11,276 nucleotides of DNA, taken from Clostridia bacterium. Lineage in GTDB: Bacteria > Bacillota_A > Clostridia > Oscillospirales > CAG-272. The stretch is from positions 1 to 11,276 of the forward strand of contig JAFYRZ010000187.1 of NCBI GenBank assembly GCA_017546745.1, given 5' to 3'. Positions 1 to 4,919 of this stretch are shown one piece after another. Below the pieces are notes generated by a model, which saw only the letters and a list, made by a program, of their open reading frames with translations, searched no databases and had not been told where the DNA came from. Numbering within the stretch: position 1 is the stretch's first letter; the number at the start of each line of letters is the position of its first letter. The position numbers and the translations under genes are program-made.

Positions 1-136
1 ACTCGCTTGCTATCTTGTTAGTGTTCTTAAGGATAGCCATAGCGGTCTCGGTATCTTTACCTCTGATGAGGTCGAGAACGATCTGAACCTTGCGCGGAGA
101 AATTCTCACATATTTAAGATGTGCTTTTGCTTCCAT
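1..136 (-). CDS. rplV: 50S ribosomal protein L22 (partial, N-terminal 45 codons)
   Basis: L22 is a large-subunit protein that binds 23S rRNA and lines the peptide exit tunnel with a long beta-hairpin. Only the first 45 codons are present; the gene leaves the window at base 1. The visible N-terminus reads [20 protein letters not shown] and includes the family signature ISPRK at about residues 12-16, followed by a conserved helix with LIRGK. The ATG at 134-136 is preceded by GAGGAGG about 11 nt upstream, so the start is well supported. It lies 41 nt downstream of rpsS, in the expected S10-operon order, and is almost certainly co-transcribed with it. The exit-tunnel hairpin is outside the window and cannot be assessed. 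Confidence 0.95.
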   Translation of the reverse strand, partial: MEAKAHLKYVRISPRKVQIVLDLIRGKDTETAMAILKNTNKIASE

Positions 137-177
137 ATTTGGAATTGCCTCCTCTCGCTATTTGCGAATATCTGTTA

Positions 178-459
178 TTACTTTCCGTTGTTCGAAGTTT
201 TGGAACCCGCGTGGCCCTTAAAGGTACGGGTGAGCGCGAACTCGCCGAGCTTGTGACCTACCATATCCTCGGTAACGTATACCGGAACATGCTTTCTTCC
301 ATCATGAACTGCGATGGTGTGGCCAACGAATTCGGGGAATATCGTGGACGTACGAGACCAGGTCTTAAGAACCTTTTTCTCGTTCTTTTCGTTCATAGCA
401 CATACGCGATCGAAAAGCTTCTTCTCAACGTAGGGTGCCTTCTTTAAGCTTCTGCTCAT
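178..459 (-). CDS. rpsS: 30S ribosomal protein S19
   Basis: S19 binds 16S rRNA in the head of the small subunit, with S13, near the A-site tRNA. The 93-residue product has the usual family length. It begins [15 protein letters not shown] and carries the conserved [22 protein letters not shown] block at about residues 39-60, then the [17 protein letters not shown] signature at about residues 67-83. The ATG at 457-459 follows AGGAGG at a normal distance and the gene ends in TAA. It sits 20 nt downstream of rplB and 41 nt upstream of rplV, as in other bacterial S10 operons. Nothing unusual is visible. Confidence 0.98.
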   Translation of the reverse strand: MSRSLKKAPYVEKKLFDRVCAMNEKNEKKVLKTWSRTSTIFPEFVGHTIAVHDGRKHVPVYVTEDMVGHKLGEFALTRTFKGHAGSKTSNNGK

Positions 460-479
460 TTTATTCTCCTCCTTCGATA

Positions 480-1310
480 TTACTTAGCATTTCTGCGCTT
501 GATGATAAACTTGTTGGTTCTTGCCTTCTTGTTTCTGGTCTTATAACCAAGAGCAGGCTTACCCCAAGGAGTCACAGGGCCGGGACGGCCAACAGGCGAC
601 TTACCTTCACCACCACCGTGGGGGTGATCGCAGGGGTTCATTACAGAACCGCGGACGGTAGGACGAATGCCGCGATGGCGGGTCTTACCAGCCTTACCGA
701 GCTTGATGTTCTCGTGCTCAAGGTTACCGACCTGACCGATCGTAGCCTTGCAATCAAGTCTTACGATACGAACCTCGCCGGAGGGAAGTCTGATCTGTGC
801 GGAGCCGTTCTCCTTAGCCATAAGCTGAGCGAACGCACCTGCAGAACGGACGAGCTGAGCACCCTTACCGGGATAAAGCTCGATATTGTGAATAACAGTA
901 CCAACGGGAATATTGGCGATAGGAAGAACGTTACCGGGCTTGATGTCCGCGTTAGCGCCTGCTGCAACAACGTCACCGTCAGTAAGTCCTGCGGGAGCGA
1001 TGATGTAGCTCTTCTTACCTGCCTCGTTCTCAATGAGAGCGATGTAGGAGGTTCTGTTAGGGTCGTACTCAACGCCGATTACCTTTGCGGTCTCATCAAC
1101 GTTTCTCTTGAAGTCGATTACTCTGTACTTCTGCTTGTTTCCGCCGCCGTGATGACGAACGGTGATCTTGCCGTAGCTGTTTCTGCCGGCAGTCTTCTTC
1201 TTCTTAGCAAGAAGGCTCTTCTCAGGGGAAAACTTAGTTACCTCGTCGAAGGAAGGGCTGATCATATTTCTGCGCGACGGTGTTGTCGGCTTATATTTCA
1301 TAGTTGCCAT
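480..1310 (-). CDS. rplB: 50S ribosomal protein L2
   Basis: L2 is a primary 23S rRNA binding protein needed for subunit association and for peptidyl transferase centre assembly. The 276-residue product is full length. The N-terminal OB-like RNA-binding half contains [19 protein letters not shown] at about residues 51-69. The C-terminal SH3-like half contains the family signature [13 protein letters not shown], including the conserved histidine at residue 229. The C-terminus is strongly basic. The first ATG (1308-1310) has AGGAGG 8 nt upstream and is preferred over the ATG three codons later. That ribosome binding site lies immediately after the rplW stop codon (gap 16 nt), so translation of the two genes is probably coupled. 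The stop codon is TAA. Confidence 0.98.
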   Translation of the reverse strand: MATMKYKPTTPSRRNMISPSFDEVTKFSPEKSLLAKKKKTAGRNSYGKITVRHHGGGNKQKYRVIDFKRNVDETAKVIGVEYDPNRTSYIALIENEAGKKSYIIAPAGLTDGDVVAAGANADIKPGNVLPIANIPVGTVIHNIELYPGKGAQLVRSAGAFAQLMAKENGSAQIRLPSGEVRIVRLDCKATIGQVGNLEHENIKLGKAGKTRHRGIRPTVRGSVMNPCDHPHGGGEGKSPVGRPGPVTPWGKPALGYKTRNKKARTNKFIIKRRNAK

Positions 1311-1326
1311 TCTTTCTTACCTCCTA

Positions 1327-1623
1327 TTAGTTCATGCTCTCGAAGAATTCGATAGGAGCGGAAGACTCGGAAAGAGTAACCACTGCCTTTTTCCACTCGC
1401 TGGTATAACCGAAGTGAACGCCGACTCTCTTGGGCTTTTTCTTCATATTGATAATGTTGACCTTTACTACCTCGGTCTTCTTGAACAAAGCCTCAACTGC
1501 AGCAGCAACGACAGCCTTAGTTGCGTTCTTAGCAACCTCGAAGGTGTAGCGCTTCTCTGCTACGCCATCCATGCTCTTCTCGGTGATAAGAGGTCTTACA
1601 ATGATATCTGCATAGGATTTCAT
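1327..1623 (-). CDS. rplW: 50S ribosomal protein L23
   Basis: L23 binds domain III of 23S rRNA at the tunnel exit and is the docking site for trigger factor and the signal recognition particle. The product is 98 residues, a typical bacterial length. It has the conserved opening IIVRPLITEKSM at about residues 7-18, the FEVAKNATKAVVAAAVEALF helix at about 28-47, and the VVKVNIINMKKKPKRVG strand and loop after it. Its start codon overlaps the rplD stop codon in an ATGA arrangement (1620-1623), a common sign of translational coupling. The stop is TAA. Nothing is unusual apart from the tight packing between rplD and rplB. Confidence 0.97.
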   Translation of the reverse strand: MKSYADIIVRPLITEKSMDGVAEKRYTFEVAKNATKAVVAAAVEALFKKTEVVKVNIINMKKKPKRVGVHFGYTSEWKKAVVTLSESSAPIEFFESMN

Positions 1624-2246
1624 CTTGCATATACCTCCTCGATCTTAGCTACAGCATCCTTAGCAACTACGAAGCTATCGCAGTTAAGAATGTCGTATAC
1701 GTTAATGGTGTTCCACTGAGTGGTCTTAACGCCCTCAATGTTATCGCAGCTCTTAATTACGCACTCGTTTACCTCGGGAAGAACTATAAGAGTCTTCTTC
1801 GAAGCACCGATAGCGCCGAGCATTGCAACCATTGCCTTGGTCTTGTATTCGTTTGCGGTGATTGCATCAACAACGATCATCTCGCCGCCTGCAACCTTAG
1901 AGGAAAGCGCGCTGAACATAGCTGCTCTCTTCATGCTCTTGTTGAGCTCTACACGATAGCTACGAGGCTTAGGACCAAGAGCTACGCCGCCGTGAGTCCA
2001 CTGAGGAGAACGGGTCGAACCCTGTCTTGCGTGACCGGTACCCTTCTGCTTCCAGGGCTTTCTTCCGCCGCCGGAAACTTCCGTACGGGTAAGAGTGGAC
2101 TGTGTGCCCTGTCTCTGATTCATAAGATATGCTCTAACTGCGGTGTGGAGGATTGCTTTGTTAACGTCTGCACCAAAAACCTTGTCGGACAGTACGATCT
2201 CGCCAACTTCCTTGCCCGCCATATCTACAACTTTCATATTAGGCAT
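1620..2246 (-). CDS. rplD: 50S ribosomal protein L4
   Basis: L4 binds domain I of 23S rRNA; its extended loop contributes to the peptide exit tunnel constriction together with L22. The 208-residue product contains the long basic loop with RTEVSGGGRKPWKQKGTGHA at about residues 54-73, then STRSPQWTHGGVALGPKPR, both diagnostic of L4. The first ATG (2244-2246) has AGGAGG 8 nt upstream and is chosen over an ATG three codons later. The gene ends in TGA, which overlaps the rplW start by 4 nt. In Escherichia coli L4 is the autogenous repressor of the S10 operon. Whether it plays that role here is not known from this sequence, but the leader upstream of rpsJ is structured. Confidence 0.97.
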   Translation of the reverse strand: MPNMKVVDMAGKEVGEIVLSDKVFGADVNKAILHTAVRAYLMNQRQGTQSTLTRTEVSGGGRKPWKQKGTGHARQGSTRSPQWTHGGVALGPKPRSYRVELNKSMKRAAMFSALSSKVAGGEMIVVDAITANEYKTKAMVAMLGAIGASKKTLIVLPEVNECVIKSCDNIEGVKTTQWNTINVYDILNCDSFVVAKDAVAKIEEVYAR

Positions 2247-2264
2247 TGTGTATTCCTCCTTCCG

Positions 2265-2894
2265 TTATGCTTTAACCGAATCGCGAATAAATACGATGCC
2301 GCCCTTAGCTCCGGGAACTGCACCCTTTACAGCGATAAGATTCTTCTCTGCGTCGATCTTAACTGCTACGAGGTTAAGAATGGTAACCTGCTCGTTACCC
2401 CACTGACCAGCCATCTTCTTGTTCTTGAAGATTCTAGCAGGGTCGATAACACCCATAGAACCGGACTGACGGTGAACAGGTCCTACACCGTGAGTCATTC
2501 TGAGCTTCGCAAGGTTCCATCTCTTGATAGCGCCGGTGTATCCGTGGCCCTTAGTGATACCAGTGATGTCGACCTTCTCGCCCTGGGCGAAGGTATCGAC
2601 GGTAACTACGGAACCTACTTCAAGTGCGGAGCAATCGTCGAGTCTGAACTCCTTGAGATGTCTCTTGGGGCTGATGCCTGCCTTCTCAAAGTGACCGAGT
2701 CTTGCCTTGGTAACGTTCTTCTTAGAAACGTCCTCGTATGCAAGCTGAACTGCATTGTAACCGTCATTCTCAACGGTCTTCTTCTGTGCTACCGCGCAAG
2801 GACCTGCTTCAATCAGGGTTACGGGTATTACGTTGCCTTTTTCGTCGAAGATCTGGGTCATTCCCAGCTTCTTACCGATAATGCCTTTTTTCAT
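2265..2894 (-). CDS. rplC: 50S ribosomal protein L3
   Basis: L3 is an early-assembly 23S rRNA binding protein whose extended finger reaches the peptidyl transferase centre. The 209-residue product begins MKKGIIGKKLGMTQIFDEKG, the classic L3 N-terminus. It carries the central signature region (VDITGITKGHGYTGAIKRW at about residues 108-126) and then the finger (HGVGPVHRQSGSMG, followed by RIFKNKKMAGQWGNEQVTI). The ATG at 2892-2894 follows AGGAGG at a short spacing of 4-5 nt. The stop is TAA, 18 nt before rplD. The gap separating it from rpsJ upstream is 122 nt, longer than the other gaps in this operon, and contains three potential hairpins. Confidence 0.97.
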   Translation of the reverse strand: MKKGIIGKKLGMTQIFDEKGNVIPVTLIEAGPCAVAQKKTVENDGYNAVQLAYEDVSKKNVTKARLGHFEKAGISPKRHLKEFRLDDCSALEVGSVVTVDTFAQGEKVDITGITKGHGYTGAIKRWNLAKLRMTHGVGPVHRQSGSMGVIDPARIFKNKKMAGQWGNEQVTILNLVAVKIDAEKNLIAVKGAVPGAKGGIVFIRDSVKA

Positions 2895-3016
2895 TTTTCC
2901 TCCTAAAGGTTATTGGTTGATAGGTTTTGAATTTGCGCCAAAGGGCGTTCCTACCAACGTGACCACGAGGCCGTGGTGTTTTTTCGGGATTTGAAGCTCC
3001 CGTCGGCTTAAACGAA
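2895..3016 (-). other. Structured rpsJ-rplC intergenic region with three hairpins
   Basis: This 122-nt gap contains three consecutive inverted repeats, listed in transcription order. The first pairs CGGGA (2998-3002) with TCCCG (2985-2989) around an 8-nt loop. The second is ACCACG (2972-2977) with CGTGGT (2962-2967) around a 4-nt loop, six perfect pairs. The third is CGCC (2944-2947) with GGCG (2936-2939) around a 4-nt loop, extendable by a G-U pair. No U-tract follows any of them on the transcribed strand, so they are not obvious terminators. They could be a processing or regulatory element for rplC and later genes; that function is inference. Confidence 0.45.
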
Positions 3017-3325
3017 TTAAGCCTTGATCTCGATCTCTACTCCTGCGGGAAGCTCGATGCTCATAAGAGCCTCAACAGTCTTCGCTGCGGGATCAAGGAT
3101 GTCGATCAGTCTCTTGTGCGTGCGCATCTCAAACTGCTCACGGCTGTCCTTATACTTGTGAACCGCTCTGAGGATCGTGATGATCTCCTTGTCGGTAGGA
3201 AGCGGTATAGGACCGCTGACCTTGCTTCCATTTCTCTTAGCTACATCAACAACCTATGCCGCTGCGGCGTCAATGATAGTGGAATCGTAGCTCTTGAGTC
3301 TAACTCTGATTTTTCCCTGTGCCAT
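3017..3325 (-). CDS. rpsJ: 30S ribosomal protein S10 (NusE), interrupted by in-frame TAG at codon 24
   Basis: S10 is a small-subunit head protein and, as NusE, a transcription antitermination factor. Translating from the ATG at 3323-3325 gives [19 protein letters not shown], four alanines, then TAG (3254-3256), then [20 protein letters not shown] and an uninterrupted remainder ending AGVEIEIKA before TAA. Apart from that codon the 102-residue product aligns end to end with S10, including the conserved [29 protein letters not shown] and KTVEALM blocks. No frameshift is present. The family usually has a charged or polar residue (for example Lys or Glu) here, and AAG, GAG or CAG each differ from TAG by one base. 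S10 is essential, so a sequencing or assembly error, a strain variant, or suppression are the possibilities. AAGGAGG lies 11 nt upstream of the ATG. This is the first gene of the operon. Confidence 0.93.
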
Positions 3326-3582
3326 AATGTGGGATTCCTCCTTCTTTAGTATTGCTTTACCGCTTTAAGGAGGGCGATGAGGTTTTACACTGTGCCGGGT
3401 GTATCTTATGTACCCCATACAAAATCAGTTCATTAAGCCTCCGCAGCGCAAAACGAACCGATCTCTCACACAGCCTGCCAAATAGGCAGAACTCTTGCTT
3501 CGCCCGGTTAAATATCGGACATACTCCACGGAAATTCCCTACCTCGATGGGTAGCCACCTCCCGCTTCAACGCATATCAAGC
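3326..3582 (-). ncRNA. S10-operon 5' leader RNA, probable r-protein autoregulatory leader
   Basis: Between the predicted start of transcription (about 3582) and the rpsJ ATG lies a leader of roughly 255 nt with several perfect stems. CTACC (3550-3554) pairs with GGTAG (3539-3543) around 6 nt. CTGCC (3485-3489) pairs with GGCAG (3475-3479) around 5 nt, and this hairpin is enclosed by AACCG (3505-3509) with CGGTT (3456-3460). CCTCCTT (3367-3373) is perfectly complementary to the rpsJ Shine-Dalgarno AAGGAGG (3337-3343), leaving a 23-nt loop. No U-tract terminator is visible, so control would be translational rather than by attenuation. Structured leaders upstream of rpsJ are known in Bacillota, but I cannot confirm membership of a named RNA family from sequence alone. 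Confidence 0.6.
3337..3373 (-). promoter_or_regulatory. Potential Shine-Dalgarno-sequestering stem of rpsJ
   Basis: AAGGAGG at 3337-3343 (read on the minus strand) is the rpsJ ribosome binding site. CCTCCTT at 3367-3373, 23 nt upstream, is its exact complement, giving a 7-bp stem that would block initiation on the first gene of the operon. An effector or an alternative fold would be needed to open it. The pairing is read directly from the sequence; its regulatory role is inferred. Confidence 0.55.
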
Positions 3583-3588
3583 TTATAT

Positions 3589-3617
3589 ATTATACATTAA
3601 AAGAAGGAAAAAATCAA
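3589..3617 (-). promoter_or_regulatory. Sigma-A-type promoter of the S10 operon
   Basis: On the minus strand, TTGATT (3612-3617) is followed after exactly 17 nt by a perfect TATAAT (3589-3594). The start of transcription is expected near 3582. This is the only good promoter match upstream of rpsJ, and it suggests the S10 operon is transcribed here independently rather than by read-through from an upstream gene. Confidence 0.8.
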
Positions 3618-3869
3618 TACCTTTTTCAAAAAAAATAAAAATTATTTTGCGAAATTTCACAAAAATCAGCCGCGTTTTTTATGCAATATGCACAAAAAAT
3701 AGGGGTATTTTACAAAAATGCAACCCAAGCGAGGGGCTCCGGGGCACAAAGAAACGAAAAAGCCTGTATGTTTTGACGAATATTTTTCAAAAATGAGCGT
3801 TTTGTTTACGTTTTATTCATATTTGTGGTGTAAAATATTCTATAAAGAGTTCGCCTCGCGCGCACGTAT
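3618..3869. other. AT-rich divergent intergenic region, no gene seen
   Basis: This stretch separates the S10-operon promoter from the plus-strand membrane-protein/polA pair. It is rich in A and T tracts. The one open frame that enters it (from 3718) has no ribosome binding site, overlaps the next gene in another frame, and has no recognisable features. I see no tRNA, terminator or clear repeat here. Confidence 0.6.
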
Positions 3870-3875
3870 TATAAT
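3870..3875 (+). promoter_or_regulatory. Candidate -10 element for the membrane protein-polA pair
   Basis: A perfect TATAAT lies 17 nt upstream of the start codon at 3893. No convincing -35 hexamer is found 16-18 nt before it (the bases there are GAGTTC), and the resulting 5' untranslated region would be very short. It is the best candidate upstream of this gene but remains weak. Confidence 0.3.
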
Positions 3876-3892
3876 TAAAAGGAAGATTTTCG

Positions 3893-4915
3893 ATGAAAAA
3901 GAGAAGGAACCGGCTCTCCTTAGACATCCCGATACTGTTAATCCTGACCGTTACGGTCTGTATTTTAAAATCTATCGCGGTCGTCAGCTCGCTTGACTAT
4001 ACATCCGGGCACTATACGTCAAAGGTGCTTATAAGCCTTGCTAACTGGATCACGCTCATAGGCGGTATATCCATATTTTTAAGGGGCATCTTTTACGTAA
4101 GACAAAATAAGCCGATACCCACGTTTAATACGCCCGCAAGCTATATCCCGATAGCGCTCATCTCGCTTGCGCTTGTCTTTCTCGGATACGGGCTTCTCGG
4201 AAAGCGCGCCGAGATAATAGAAAACACGCCCTTTGGCAGACTACCCTCCTCGGTTGCTTCTATTGCAGGGCTTTGCGCTATCCTTGCCTTTTTGGCGGCT
4301 GTAAGCGTCCTTATTTACGTCGGACTCAAGGGAGCGCGCGATTACAGACGCGCGATCTGTGGTATGCTGATCATCGCGTTCCTCGCGGTTTACGTGATCT
4401 ACCTATATTTCAATACCGAGCTTGCCATAAATGCGCCGAACAAGATCACGGACGAGGTCGCCTTTGTTCTTGCGGCAGTATTCTTCCTTTATGAGGTAAG
4501 GATTTCACTCGGCCGCGAGGTATGGCATGCATACTCCGCCTTTGGATATATTGCGGCGCTTATGCTCGCGTACTCCGCTATCCCCGGCATCACCTTATAC
4601 TTTATCTCCGGAGAGGTCATCTCAAACAGCATCTACGAGAGCTTCTTCGCCCTTACCCTCTTTATATTCATTATTGCAAGGCTTATCGTTTTACACGAGC
4701 TTGTTTGCGAGGAGGACACCGCATACGTCAAGGCATTGGCAGAGGCTTACCGCAAGAGGATAAAGGCATCACCCGAGGAGGCGGTCGCAGAGGACGCACA
4801 CGAGGCTGTCGATATCCCCACGGCCGATGAGGGCGAGCAGCTTATGATAGACGCGGTAACGATGAGGACCGAGGATATGCCCGAGACAGACGATGAAGAA
4901 AGGACCGATATATAA
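3893..4915 (+). CDS. Hypothetical polytopic membrane protein with acidic cytoplasmic tail
   Basis: I do not recognise this 340-residue protein. It has about eight hydrophobic stretches long enough to cross the membrane, at roughly residues 11-33, 44-67, 83-103, 122-144, 153-173, 186-203, 213-236 and 246-268. A basic N-terminus (MKKRRNR) is followed directly by the first segment, which suggests an inside N-terminus. The last 70 residues form a soluble tail rich in Glu, Asp and Ala, probably cytoplasmic if the eight-segment count is right. No catalytic motif or cleavable signal peptide is evident. The ATG at 3893 has AAGGAAG about 7 nt upstream. The gene ends in TAA only 4 nt before the preferred polA start, so the two are probably co-transcribed. 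A functional link with PolA is not implied. Confidence 0.8.
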   Translation: MKKRRNRLSLDIPILLILTVTVCILKSIAVVSSLDYTSGHYTSKVLISLANWITLIGGISIFLRGIFYVRQNKPIPTFNTPASYIPIALISLALVFLGYGLLGKRAEIIENTPFGRLPSSVASIAGLCAILAFLAAVSVLIYVGLKGARDYRRAICGMLIIAFLAVYVIYLYFNTELAINAPNKITDEVAFVLAAVFFLYEVRISLGREVWHAYSAFGYIAALMLAYSAIPGITLYFISGEVISNSIYESFFALTLFIFIIARLIVLHELVCEEDTAYVKALAEAYRKRIKASPEEAVAEDAHEAVDIPTADEGEQLMIDAVTMRTEDMPETDDEERTDI

Positions 4916-4919
4916 TATA

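Noticed and set aside
435..1355. Long plus-strand open frame opposite rplB
   Set aside because: It is the antisense shadow of rplB, which is unmistakable on the other strand. Its start falls inside rpsS and it has no Shine-Dalgarno of its own.
1992..2906. Long plus-strand open frame opposite rplC and rplD
   Set aside because: It covers two clearly identified ribosomal protein genes on the minus strand and has no recognisable product.
3254..3256. Genome-wide reassignment of TAG to glutamine
   Set aside because: About 9 kb of other coding sequence contains CAG and CAA but no other in-frame TAG, which is not expected under reassignment.
3718..3996. Plus-strand open frame of 92 codons in the divergent intergenic region
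   Set aside because: It lacks a ribosome binding site, overlaps the membrane protein gene by about 100 nt in another frame, and shows no protein-like features.
4893..4919. Upstream ATG for polA adding nine residues
   Set aside because: It overlaps the preceding gene, has no good ribosome binding site, and the PolA family normally starts at the MKKILVIDGNS motif encoded from 4920.
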